From: Knoxdaviesia capensis
Taxonomy: Eukaryota; Ascomycota; Sordariomycetes; Microascales; Gondwanamycetaceae
Assembly (NCBI GenBank): GCA_001510575.1
Contig: LNGK01000007.1
Span: 1,048,151-1,112,150, forward strand
Length of the DNA stretch: 64,000 bases
Reading direction: 5' to 3'
The translations under genes and the position numbers were made by a program. The notes beneath the pieces are model-generated. The model saw only the letters and a list, made by a program, of their open reading frames with translations. It had not been told where the DNA came from and did not search any database. Of this stretch, positions 24,998-36,322 are shown in pieces (the first letter of the stretch is position 1; the number at the start of each line of letters is the position of its first letter).

Positions 24998-26187
24998 ATG
25001 AAGCCAACACTTGATGAACGCATCAACTCTTTCCAGCCCCCCAAGAAGTAAGTGTTTGATTCAATCCTTCTTCCTCCCTCTTCTTCCCGCGTTACCTTGG
25101 GTTTGCTTGCCGCTCCAGGCTCTACGAACTCAGGACACAGTCACGCACACTCTCTCGCAACATCATGATGAACGAATCAATGGGAATCTCTCCTAGCAAA
25201 CCATGCGGACAAAAGAATTTACTTTATAAGGTTGACTTCTGAACATGTTGCATCATCTATCACAAGAAATCAGCACCACGCCATCTCCAGTTTTGTTTGT
25301 GCAATCAGCTTGCTAACCGTGCTACTCTGGAAACAGTGAGATCAATGCCATAATACTAGACTACCTCACCCGTGAGGGCTATCCCGATGCCGCCGAAAAG
25401 TTCTGCCGGGAAGCCGATCTCCAGCCCCAAGAAGACTTCGATGACATTCGCCGTCGCCAACGGGTAATAAGTGCCATCTTTTCTGGTGAGATTCAGGAGG
25501 CTTCCGACCTTCTTAACGAGTTGGATCCGGAGGTAAGATTTTTCTTTTCTTTTCTGCTGCATTCGCAACTACTCCTATTACTTTAAAATGATTAAACACA
25601 GTTTCATGCACCACTCTGAATGCCCTTTTCTTAAGGACGATGTTGAGAAACAACCACCTTTTTATGATACCTTATTATATAGTCTTCTTGGTTTTTGTCA
25701 ACCTCGCCTGTTTGTTGCAGCTCAGTGCGCTGACCACAGACACTCCATGCAGCTTCTAGACAATAATCCAATCCACCATTTCGCGCTCCTGCGGCTACAG
25801 CTGATCGAACTGATCCGGACGTGCTCGGCCAATTCAGATGACCCCGCTAAATACCTCCCGGCCGTGAATTTCGCCCGACAGCATCTGGCCAGCCGGGCAT
25901 CGGGCAACCCTGACCTCCTCGCCCAGCTGGAGAAGGCCATGGCGCTAATCATGTTCCAGCACAAGGACTTGAAGCCTGAGATCAGAGAGCTTCTTGACCC
26001 CGACCTGCGCCGCAAGGTTGCTGATAGCATCAACGGCCTGCTTCTGAGCAAACAGTCCGAACGCAAGGAGACGGCAATTCACTATCTGCTGAAGATGCGT
26101 ACCTGGGCTGAGGAGAGCGCCCGTAAGGAGGTTCGCGAGCTGCCTGAGAGCATGGATATCGGCCTGGATGACCCGGTTGCTATCTAG
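24998..26187 (+). CDS. GID8: GID/CTLH ubiquitin ligase subunit Gid8
   Basis: Scaffold subunit of the GID (CTLH) E3 ligase, which in yeast degrades gluconeogenic enzymes after glucose addition. Exons 24998..25047, 25337..25532, 25753..26187 (226 aa). Introns of 289 and 220 bp are the longest of the window apart from one in YPT6 (242 bp) and one in the 30.3-kb gene (234 bp). A LisH motif (INAIILDYLTREGYPDAAEK, about 19-38) is followed by a CTLH domain (DDIRRRQRVISAIFSGEIQE) and a CRA-like C-terminal half (IHHFALLRLQLIELIR onwards). Domain order and length fit Gid8/TWA1. An earlier acceptor at 25720 would give an early stop, so 25752 is used. It is divergent from URK1. Confidence 0.9.
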
Positions 26188-26754
26188 GTGCTGGTCGCCC
26201 CGGGCCTAATAATCTGATTTCTCAGGTCGCTCGTCTTTTGTATTCCAACTGTGGCTTATTGTGCCATCTTTCGTGTTCTTTCTGTATGATCCTCATGAAC
26301 CGGAGTTTTTTTTTTAGGAGGGGGGGGGAGTTACATTTTTTCTTTTCCTCTTTCGATTGGCATTGATTATTCGGATTTGCTTGTAGCTCAGTGTTACTCT
26401 CTCCGGATGAAAACCGTAGCAGACAATATGATACCCGTATTTGCGTTTACTCCATCTTTCTGTCCGTAGCCCTCCTAGTACATGTAATGTGTCTTGAAAC
26501 CACAGTGCGTCCTCTTATGTTTTTGAAGGTCCCTCCCTCCCAATCTGGTTGTACAGTACGTCATCGATGATCTATTGGTCTGTCAACAAGATAAAAAACA
26601 CTATGTACATATACGATATAGTACGAATAACCTGAACCCTACTGATCATTGGTTATAAGTCAAATGTGAGAACGGCCGAAATTACCGGCTCAACAACCCA
26701 TTTCAGATTCTTCTTTACGTCTCATCCACCAGCCACCCAACGCAAAGGGCCCGC
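26188..26754. other. Spacer between convergent GID8 and NUYM
   Basis: No gene seen. It contains poly-T and poly-G runs near 26305-26330 and T-rich 3' UTR-like sequence. Confidence 0.65.
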
Positions 26755-27576
26755 CTATTTCGTCCGGACATGCTTGAGCTTCTTGGGCGAGTACAAGAAG
26801 TTGTTAGCGTAGGCCTTGGGGGCGATCCTGCGCTTCTCGGGCTCCTGGACATAGTACTCGTAGCCCTGCTTCTGGGCGAAGTGGATGGCGTCCTCCTTGG
26901 AGTCGAAGAAGATGCGGGTGCCCTGCATCAGGTCGCCCGACGACTGCCAGCCCATCAGCGGGTTCTCCCACCGGTGGCCCTTGGGCAGCACGTCCCAGTC
27001 CATGCGCCACTTCGAGCCCTTCCAGGTGCCGGATTGTGTGGCGGGCTTGGCCTCGCAGTAGATGCTAGAGAAGAGGGGGAATGGTTAGAACTGTACATGT
27101 GTGTGTGTGGGTGGGTGGTGTCGGTCGATGGGTGGATGCGGGACGTACCGGACTGTGCGGGACTGGAGCTCCAGGGGAGCACCAGATACTACGGCGGCGG
27201 CGACGAGCGGGATGTCTTCGCTGCCATCTTGGATGGTCTTGGGAACGGGGGCGTATGTCCTAAAGCAAAAAGATAAACCCAGAGGTGACACAGTCAGCGG
27301 ATATTCGTATGATATGATCTCAACGTAGAGATACGGCGCCAATTGAAGACGAGCAATTCAGCGGGTATTTGACGAGGAAGCGTACGAGGTGGCAATGTTC
27401 GTCGGGCCGTCGTAGTTCGGCTGGTTCGACTTCTTCGGCGTGGCCACGGGCGTCTCGGTTGTTGTGACGGAGCTCTGGAAGCGGCGCGCCGAGTAGGGAG
27501 CAGCGGCGAGGCGGGCCGGCGCGGGAGCCAGGCCGCGGGCGAGTTTCGAGGCGGCCGACGATCGGAGGGCCGACAT
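26755..27576 (-). CDS. NUYM: Mitochondrial complex I 18-kDa accessory subunit (NDUFS4 family)
   Basis: Accessory subunit of NADH:ubiquinone oxidoreductase, matrix arm next to the N-module. Exons 27576..27386, 27259..27149, 27064..26755 (203 aa); introns 126 and 84 bp. The N-terminus (MSALRSSAASKLARGLAPAP) is Arg/Ala/Ser-rich without acids, a typical mitochondrial presequence. The family core follows: VRIYCEAKPATQSGTW, WRMDWDVL, ENPLMGWQSSGDLMQG and a basic end (YANNFLYSPKKLKHVRTK). The presence of this gene shows the organism has complex I. It is divergent from ATP17, another respiratory gene. Confidence 0.95.
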
Positions 27577-27725
27577 TGCGTGTGTGTGTGAGTAGATGCG
27601 AGTGTCGGGCTGTAGAGAGATGGGGGAGGTGGTGGATTTCAATTGATTCTCCGATGAAGATATTTTTGAGGTTGCTGCCATAGGCTCTTCTGGCGAGGGC
27701 ATTTCGTTCAGGATGTAAAAGTGGG

Positions 27726-27747
27726 CCAATAAGCCGGAGCTGATTGG
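27726..27747. promoter_or_regulatory. Paired CCAAT boxes near NUYM start
   Basis: CCAAT at 27726 and ATTGG at 27743, 150-171 bp upstream of the NUYM ATG and in opposite orientation. These are candidate HAP-complex sites. Confidence 0.45.
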
Positions 27748-27769
27748 CTACGGTTCCGATACATAAAGT

Positions 27770-27775
27770 CACGTG
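27770..27775. promoter_or_regulatory. E-box (CACGTG) upstream of NUYM
   Basis: GTCACGTGATC, 194 bp upstream of the NUYM ATG, close to the CCAAT pair. Confidence 0.4.
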
Positions 27776-28400
27776 ATCTATTGCGGCCATCTGGCAAACG
27801 CTGGATCTCTTGAACGTTTGATTGTGTTATGTCGTTTGCTCTGTACATAGAGCCGACATATTGGGTTATGGTTCAAAGATTTCCGAACGGGGGAACCAAT
27901 CTAACAACTGTTTTCTTCGTTGTGGCCCGGGCGCTTACTGCAAACTTTTGAAGCTGTTCGTCAGTGGCTACGATGTGATGCTGTTCACTAGAGGTGTCGC
28001 AAGAGACCAGGCCACGTTCACCCTCACAACAACCAGCAGGACATGATCCTCTGGTGTTCGTTTCCTTCTAAGATGGTTTTAATAAAATCGAGCAATTCTT
28101 TTGGGGAAATGGAGAAGAAACTCGGGGCTTCAGGGACTCCTATCGTCTGTGGTTCGTCGAGTTCGCGATGAAAGCATGCTGAGTCAGCTGGGTCCGGGTG
28201 AGCACTTCCTGCAAATTCCGTAGAACCGTAGAGCGATTTCACTTGATGCTTGTCCAAAAAATTGTTCCTTTCCTTTTTTCCCTTGTTCCTACAAAACCCT
28301 CCATCGACACTCTCCATTCCGGCGTCTGTGTCGCTCAGTTATTCTACTCCATTTCACCTGTTAAGTCTTTCCTGAAGACTTTTCTCTTTTCATATTCAAG

Positions 28401-29176
28401 ATGAGCTTCACTACTCGCCGGGCGTTGTCGACGCTCATTCCCCCCAAGGTTCGTAATTGGCGCCTTTTTTTAGTCGGAGCTTTTCAGATGGTTGGGAGAA
28501 TCAATTGCGGCCACTGTGGGCGAATACTGACCGATTGAATGCTTATTTATGTATAGGTCGCTTCTCCTAAGGTACGAACACCGAATTGACTGACGATGCT
28601 TGAACGATGCGATACGCGCGGAGTGGTTATCTCAATGGGGGGGAGATGGGACTGGCGGTTCCGTGCTGTTCCGATTTCGCAGCCCCCTCCTCCTCACCAC
28701 CACCACAGTCAACCGGATCCCATCGATGCTAACCGGATGTCGTATCACAGGCGCTTGGCTCCAACCCCGATGCCATCAAGATGCAGCGCGTTGTCAACTT
28801 CTATGAGAAGCTCCCCCGGGGTGCCGCCCCGGAGGTCCAGCCCAAGGGAATCCTCGGCCGCTACCAGGCCAAGCACTTCGGAAAGAACCCGACCGGAAAG
28901 CGTATGGAGTTCCACCCTCGATATTTTTGGTTCGGCGGACGTGTCCTGTGAAATGGCTCGCTCGGCTGTGCTCGGAGTTACCGTTGCTAACCGATCGAAT
29001 GCTTTGTTGTTATAGCCATCATCCACGCTCTTGCCTTCATCCTGGCTGTTGGATACGCCCAGAGCTACTACTTCCATCTGCGTAAGTCCTGATGATTCTT
29101 TTTACTCTCTGTGATAAGAACATGTTGCTAACCACACCGGTGTATCATAGGCCACCACAAGAACCACGCCCACTAA
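28401..29176 (+). CDS. ATP17: Mitochondrial ATP synthase subunit f
   Basis: Small membrane subunit of the Fo sector, at the peripheral stalk and dimer interface. Five exons: 28401..28448, 28557..28571, 28751..28901, 29016..29081, 29151..29176 (101 aa). The second exon is only 15 nt (VASPK). The N-terminus MSFTTRRALSTLIPPK fits a mitochondrial presequence; then IKMQRVVNFYEKLPRG, one membrane helix (IIHALAFILAVGYAQSYYF) and the short basic end RHHKNHAH. This is the usual layout and length of fungal Atp17. Skipping the micro-exon also keeps the frame. It is divergent from NUYM. Confidence 0.94.
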
Positions 29177-30262
29177 ACGGGTGTGCCCTGTATAGTTTCG
29201 AGAGACAAATACCAGCGTTTGGATGGGAGAGGAGCACAGCAGGCCATTGAAAGCACCTGCAAGCTGCAGTTTCCTGTAAATACATGACTTGTGAGATCTG
29301 CACTCTGGTGCATTTCTCTATGTACCAATCAAAGAATTGAAAGTGTTTTTGGCGTTTGATAGATTGATAAGATGTCTGCACCCGTGACTGAAGCTTTGTG
29401 CATGTTGAGTGAGGTTATGGGTGATACCTCTGTGTCTGAATATGAATTTTATCTCTCTGCTTCTTAGCTAGGACTTGGGACTCCATTGTATGTACTGCCT
29501 CTAATCAATGCCTTGAGCCCTCTAGGAACTATCCATGTGTAGAGCACAAGGCTGAATTATTCCGGTGTGGTCATCCTCAAGCATTGCTTCACTCACCCGC
29601 AAATCCTAAACACAGCAAAATATACTGAAATCCACGGTGACTAAACTTCGGCTAAACAAGGCTTTTGCTGAGTCACAGGCCAAAGTGACCTGGCGGTTGT
29701 ACTGGAGGGAGCTATTTACTGGCTTTGAATTTAAGGGTTTAGGTACCACGTGTATGTCTGGCTCATGCAAAAGGTACCTAGCCCATTCATTCTTCCTCTA
29801 TACTTTTTCCCCCAGGAACAACTACCCACTAAACCTTTTCCAGCCCTCTAATCTTTTGTTCTCACTCTTGGTAAAAAGCGCCTATACGCAATATTCTAAT
29901 GCCTGTATCTTTTTTTCTTCTTGCTTTGCCAGCCTCTTCTTCCCACACGCAACATCATTTTCTTTCTTCCACGAGTTCTATTTTTTTTCCCTTCTGCCAT
30001 TTCTATCTTCTTTTTCCTCCTTCATCATCATTTCTTCTCACCCTCAGAAAGGAACCTTCTTTCACGATTATTTCCCTACTTCTGGTTCCCTTTTCTCCGT
30101 CTTCCTTCCCCATCCCCACTTCCTGTATTTTCTCCCTCCTCTACAATTGTGGGCAACTTTGTGATTGTGGACAACAACATCCCCATCCTTCGATTTTACC
30201 CCCAACGAATCTCCTCCACCTGGGCGTGACCAGCAACTTGTCACAGCAAGCGAAAACAGCCT
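29177..30262. other. Spacer between ATP17 and the 30.3-kb gene
   Basis: No gene seen. The right half (about 29800-30170) is strongly C/T-rich, like a long 5' leader or core promoter. Open frames there are low-complexity shadows (Phe/Ser/Leu runs). Confidence 0.6.
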
Positions 30263-33200
30263 ATGATGGCAACTGTGGCCAAGGTTGATGATCACAGTTA
30301 CGCTCAACCGGCGTCTGAACTTGAAAAGGTGAGTCTAGAGAGCTTTGATTTTGTGCTTTAGGGTGGGTTGACTTTGATGCTGGGTGCTGGCCCTGTTAGC
30401 TGCATCTTGATATCATCTCAGCCACCAAATTGGCCATAGTCAGGCTGAGTCCGTTCAACCGCCGTTTCGCCCCCTTTTTCTTCGCTGAATTGTCGAGCTT
30501 GGTCGGCCACGAATCGTGTCTAATTCGAAAATGCTGCATTTTGCGCCTCTCTCAACAAACAGACTTCAGCTTATGAGATCAATGCGAGTGATGATGTCGC
30601 CGGTTTGACTGTCGACCCTGCCTCTGGCAACGCAATCACGCCTGACGAAGTTTCGAACAAACACCTCAGCACTGTTGAAGAGTCCCACTCGGTCGATGTT
30701 AGTGTTAGCGGCGGATCGGACACGGAAGCCTCGCGAAGCGGGCAATCAAAGCGGGATGACGACAAGGGCAACGCTCGGGGTGCGTCTTCGGTGAAGAAGC
30801 CGGCCTTCAAGGCGGTTTCTGTCAACAAGACGTTTTTGGCCTCCAAGGGTGGCGCTGCCACCTCGTCGGGTTCGAAATCTGACAACAAACCTAATTCCTC
30901 TGCTGGTGGACTCGCCGCTTCCCAACACGCCCCGTCCGCCTCGTCGGCTTCCCGGCCTCGTCTCGTCGCCAAATCGGGCTCCGGAACCCCGGTTTCTCGG
31001 TTTGCCTCCACTGCCAATGGTGGTAACGGAAATGCCCCCGATGCATCTGCCGTTTGGAACAAGAATCGGCGTAAGTTTCTCTTCCTTGTTTTGTGTCCTT
31101 CGTTTCTAGCCATGAGGAGGGGATTCTCTTCTGCCATCTTCATCCTGATACTTAATGCTCTTGGTTTCTTACTGCCTGCCTGCCTGCCTGCCTGCCTGCT
31201 TGCACTTTCAACTAACCCTTTCGCACATTTTGCCTGTTCTCCCTCCCCTCTAGCTACCCCGCAACAGGAACCCAAGAAGTTCACCGATGACGAGTTGAAG
31301 AAATTTGGCATTCATATGACGAGCCGATTCCTCTCGGACGAAACCAAAGGCCAGGCCAACTGGGCCGACGAGGTCGAGGACGACGATTGGGCACCCGATA
31401 CCATCACTTGGACCGACGGAACCAAGGTGAACCTCGACGAGCCCCCTGCGAACATTCCCGCGCAAACTGCCCTCAAGCACTCTCCCGCCGCTTCTAGCAC
31501 CGCGTCGCCGTCCGTGAAGGCGAGCCTGCCTGCCACCTCGTCAGGCCCTGCCCCCTCGGCCACTCATTCGCATATGAAGAGTTTCGTCCTCAAAAGTTCG
31601 TCGGATAAACCTGGTCTCGTGGCCAAAGCCCCGGCCCCTTCTGCTTCGGTCAAGTCTCCCTGGGCCACTCTTCCGCCCGTCGACAAAATCTCTCCCGCTG
31701 CTGGTTCCGGCCCCGACCACTCCCATACCAGCAGTCATTTTAGAGACAACTACCCGCCTGTCATGGGACCCCCGCCGGCCAGAGACCACCATTACGGCGG
31801 CAACGACGACTACCACGGCCGACCGCCCCACTGGAGAGGAGATGGCCCCAACCAGTACCATGATCGGGGCTCGTACGGCGGCTCCTACAACAATCCCCGT
31901 GACTCGTACAATCACAGCGGCCCGCGTGACGCGTACGGCAATAACAACAATGGCAACTACATGCGATACGATCCCGTTTCCGAGCGCCGCCCGTCCTTCC
32001 GCGGCCCCGACGGTCGCCACGTTACTCTCCAGCGCCCTCCCCAGGAAGGTTACAACCATAGCGACCCGTCTGCACCTTTCCATCGATCCGGCCAAGAGCC
32101 GTCGTATCCGGGCCGCCGTCGGGCTTCATCGAATGTGAGCGGCGGCAGCGGCCAATACGCCCAGCGTTACCAGCCGGCCGAGTATCTTGCGGCACGCAAG
32201 GACAGTGTTGCTGGTTCGAGCGATGGTCCTGCCAGTCCTCAACCGTTTTCGCCTTCGGGCCAACACCAGCAACCGCAGTTTGGCCCCAAATTGCATGCTA
32301 GCACCACCTGGTACCGAAGATCCCCGGGAACCGGGCCGGCTCAGCCTCACGGTGGCCCGCCTGAGTCGGAGTATCACTCCAACAACTTCCATCAGCAGCC
32401 CGGTCCTCCGGGTCCCCCTCCGCCGACACAGTCTCAGGGAAGTCTTGCTGATGATATCGAATTTCAGAAGAAGGTCATGCGCGAGCGGGCTGAAGAGGCA
32501 ATCAAGCGCCGCCTTGAAGAGGAGCGTCGTCTAGAGGCGGAGAAGCAGGAGCGCATTCGACTGAAGCTAGAGGCCATGGGCCCTGCCCCGGAGCGCCGTA
32601 GTGCTCGGAAGGAGACCTCCAAGGATGGGGCCTCCCCGGCTCTGTCTCCCATGCTGCCGCCCGTGACCACGGCTAATGTCCCCGCTCAGCCCCACCCTGG
32701 AAAGCCGGCGAATATCTCTGTTGGTTCTCGGACACCCGAGCCTGTCTCCGCCAGTCTCGCTTCCCCTGATCCGACCAAGGGTTCGGCTAACGCTCAGCAC
32801 CCTCCTGGCCGGGGTGTTCTTGAGGCCAAGCCCTCAAATCTCTGGGAAGTCACCAGCCCTCATGCCCAGCAACAGCAGCACCATCCCCACACTCCTCAAA
32901 ATCCTCAGGGCACTCCCGAGAGATTCTCGTCTGCAACCTGGGGCGCTACTGCGGCCAACGCCGCATCTCGGAATGTGTGGGGATCTCCCAACAACGATCG
33001 TGGCCTTGGAAACGGCACTTTCAATCTTGATCTGGGCCGAGTCAAGGGTCCTGCTCCCACTGGACCGCCTCCTCAGGCTATTCAATCTCGCCCTCCTCCC
33101 AGCGGTGGCAGTTCTGGCCGTGGCCCGGCGACCGGTCTTGGTTTTGCTCAGTCTGGACCGCAAGGAGGTCCGGCCCACATTGGCCCAGACATGCACCGCT

Positions 33201-34636
33201 ACACCGATGTCCACAACCAGTGGGTCAATGCTGTTCAAGACAACGACAAGCTGATTCGCGAGGAGCAGGCGCGTGAGGCTGCGAACCGTGACCGCTACTT
33301 GGCTGATCATAATCTCCAAATTGAAGACGTGCAGCCTGCGATCAAGAGCACTTGGCGCGGAGACACCGATGTCAAGCATTCTCGTGGAGAGTCGAGCTCG
33401 GGAAGAAGCATCGGCTCGGATTCCGCTTTCCCCCCCAACGCGCAGAATGGCGGACTCGCGTCCATTCTCCCTGCCGGCGCGCAGGCTGGATCCACTCAGT
33501 CTCGGGGATCTCGATTCTTCCCGGCGTCCCGCGACACGCGGACTGATGCTCCGGCGCCGCCGACTCCCACCAGTGTTGAGCGTCCCAAGTCGCCGTCGCC
33601 TCCCCCGCCGATCACCAATGACCACCCCGTTTACGATGGCGATGTCCACCGCCCGCATGTTTCGTTCCCCAAGCCGCAGCCCGTTGTCAAGCTGCCGCCG
33701 GCTCCGATTTCGACGGCCTCGCACGACACAGTTCCTGGCCCCAAGTCTAGCTCGTCGGCGGCTTGGCCTAGCCCGCTCCATCTGCGTGACAGCATTCACA
33801 GCGGCAAGACCGCCACAGTGGCTGGTCACTCAATGGGCGAGAACTGGCAAGATAAGATCAATAGCCTCCTCGGGGGGAGAAAACTGTCGCCGCCCAAGCC
33901 GATTGCTGTCGACCTCGACCGCAATGACCACTCGCATCATGGCTCCGGACTGTCTCCCCGGACTCCCAAAGAACGACCCACGACCATCTGGACAGGTGTT
34001 CCGCTCCACGATGTTATTACCAAGTCCATGGCGGTGGACTGCTTTGAAGAGCAGGAGATGGGCTCGCTTCCGCAAGTCAGACTTTCTGTGCGGGTTGTCG
34101 AGCCGGGCTGGACTCCTGCCGTGGCCAATGCCAAGCTGCTCCCGCGTCGGTTCCAAGTTTACTCGACAGCTTCCGATGAGCCGGATATGCCCATGATTGG
34201 TGGCCGTATCCGCGTCTTCCTTCCGGGAATGAGCGACATCAAGGCGCGGCTGATTCCTTATGCCCCAACCTTTGCATCTGGCGGACGAAGCAGATCTGGC
34301 CGTAGCGGCTCGGGACGCGGGAACCAGGGGTCCCGGCGATCGGGCGGCGGCCACCGTGGCGCCAAGCGGGATGGCCCGCCGTCCAACACCAGTGCCAGTG
34401 CCAATGCCAACAGCTCGGGCGGCAACAACACGCCGGGCTCGTCTTCGGGACCCAGCGGCAACGGGGGCGGCGGACCTTCGGCCGCATCTGGAGCCGGAAG
34501 CTCGGAGTCGCGTGACAAAGAGCGGGACCGCGAGCCTGGAGCTGGATCGTCGGGTCGGCGCGGCAACTACCGCAACCGGGGCTCGGACAACTGGCCGCGG
34601 AGAGGAGGAACCTCGGCGGGCAAGTCGGCTGCCTAA
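30263..34636 (+). CDS. Large disordered Pro/Ser/Gly-rich protein, function unknown
   Basis: I do not recognise the family. Exons 30263..30328, 30563..31070, 31254..34636 (1318 aa); introns of 234 and 183 bp. Most of the protein is low complexity (Ser, Pro, Gly, Asn, His). Four parts look structured or conserved: an acidic-aromatic segment at about 200-250 (KKFTDDELKKFGIHMTSRF, then WADEVEDDDWAPDTITWTDG); a charged helix, probably coiled coil, at about 590-632 (RERAEEAIKRRLEEERRLEA); a region near 1100-1190 (TTIWTGVPLHDVITKSMAV, PGWTPAVANAKLLPRRFQVY); and a Gly/Arg/Ser-rich tail like RGG regions of RNA-binding proteins. An RNA- or translation-related role is a guess. The second intron is a multiple of three without stop codons, so retention would insert 61 residues. 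Confidence 0.85.
31172..31199 (+). repeat. Microsatellite (CTGC)x7
   Basis: Seven perfect CTGC units inside the second intron of the 30.3-kb gene, just before its pyrimidine tract. Length changes of a single unit would alter the reading frame if the intron were retained. Confidence 0.9.
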
Positions 34637-36322
34637 ACCTGCCCAAGGAATAAGGAACAAACAGTGTGCGGTTGGAGTCAGAATCTGATTCACCTTTTGC
34701 CATTCACACACCTCGATCTCCTTTTCTTTCCTCCGATCTCTCCTCCGTTCATCCCCATCTCCTCCGCCCTCTCAGACCGATGTGTGCCTCTTGACTCCGC
34801 CCTCGTCCCCCTTCCCTTGCCCCTTTGTCTCCATGTTATTTCGCAAAACCTGGTTCGCCGCTGCTAACATCGCAGCAATACCAGACAGAGTCTTCTCCAA
34901 GGTCAGAGGGATTCCATTTTCTCCGGCTTACTCGCGGCCGTGTATTGCAGAAACAACTTGATACGATCGGGGTGAGACGAAGAACAACAGCGAATGCTCC
35001 CCTGATATCTTCGATCAAGTCGGAGAATCCACTTTGCGAACCCCGATGCTACTGTCATATCCTCAATCCTTTCCTTCCCTTCCGATTCCATTCTTTCTCG
35101 TCATATTTATTCTCTTCCTCCTGTTCCATGAATTGTCACTTTCATGACGGGCAGCACTCTTCTTTTCTTCTTCCCGATGACGGTACCTTGGGGCTACGCA
35201 TGCAGCTATTCGCATTCTTCTTCGTCTCTTTTTTTTTAATCCTCTTATTCTTCTTCTCTTCTATCGTTAATCAAAGGACACACACAATCAGGTCATACTT
35301 TTTTTTCTCTTTTCTTCCTCTCTCCTCTTCTCATTCCTCCTCTCCATGTCTCTCTCGTCGTCTCTTCTGCTATGCGTACCTCTCTTTATCTCCTTAAACC
35401 CTCTCCGTCTCTCCATCTTTCTCTCCATGTCCTCTCATCTTCTAATGTCTCTCTCCCTGTAAACTCTTCTCCGCCAGATTCCTGGTGTCTGTATCCTTTT
35501 TGCGAGTCCTCTTTTCTGATTCCGTGTATGTCTTTTTGTTTTTGTTTTTCTTCCTCATGTTCTTCTTATGTGCGCCAGGACATGAATTGATGGGTTATTT
35601 TTTTTATCGGGCCTTGCTTTTCTCACGAGTGTTTCTTTTTTTTTTTTCTTTTTTGGTTTCTGAACGACTCTCTTGTTTTGTTGTGTGTATTTTTGGGGGC
35701 TCTGCAAAATGATCATTCTTTCAAGGTTTCCAATTCAAAGTGGCTCGCTATGGCGGATTTTCTTTCCAAGCGGGTGTTTTCTTCTCTTCTTTTCACACAA
35801 CATCATTTCTCCCCCTTTTTTTTTTGGTCTATGTGACATTGGATGTTCTGCTCAAACATTCTTCTCTAGGAATTTATTGTGATGAGTCTTGGTTATTCTG
35901 TATCCAGTGACGCCGGCAGCATCAGTAGCAGCCCACGGAGCTCTCACCGGACTTCACATCCATATTCGAACAGACACGGTCTACGAAGAAGGCAGAAAGA
36001 TATGAAGCTGAAGTTTGTATTCGGACAGGCAGGCAGACAACAAGAAGAATCAAAAGCTGATTACACACATTTACGCCGGGACTCCAATAGAACTCCGTAT
36101 AGATCACCGTCCACCATCGTCACCAGCTGATTACAGGAAGAAACAAAACCCAGGCAAAGCATTTCCATCATTTTCCCAAAGTCATCATCGAGTCGAGGTC
36201 CCGCGCAGAATTAAAAAGAAAGAAACCCGCGCAGAATTAAAAAAAAAAAGAAAAGAAAAAAAAATGCCAGCAACCCCGTCAGAAAAGCCAAAGAGAGACA
36301 ACACCCGTCACAACAAATCGAT
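34637..36322. other. 1.7-kb pyrimidine-rich spacer between convergent genes
   Basis: Lies between the stop codons of the 30.3-kb gene and MCM6. The plus strand is dominated by T/C tracts from about 34690 to 35870, then turns A-rich near 36200-36270. No coding domain is visible; the 190-codon frame at 34825-35397 is a composition artefact. Confidence 0.6.

Larger units (their letters stand above)
27577..28400. promoter_or_regulatory. Divergent promoter region, NUYM / ATP17
   Basis: Shared spacer of two oxidative-phosphorylation genes. It has CCAAT at 27726-27730 and 27896-27900, and ATTGG (reverse CCAAT) at 27743-27747 and 27860-27864. An E-box lies at 27770-27775. CCAAT is the site of the HAP complex, the main activator of respiratory genes in fungi. 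A 97-codon minus-strand frame at 28024-28317 has no recognisable domain. Confidence 0.6.

Noticed and set aside
25721..25752. Alternative acceptor (TTGTTGCAG) for GID8 exon 3
   Set aside because: Its use gives a stop after 12 codons; the acceptor ending at 25752 restores the CTLH sequence.
28024..28317. 97-codon minus-strand frame in the NUYM/ATP17 promoter
   Set aside because: No domain and no splice partners; sits in the promoter of two well-defined genes.
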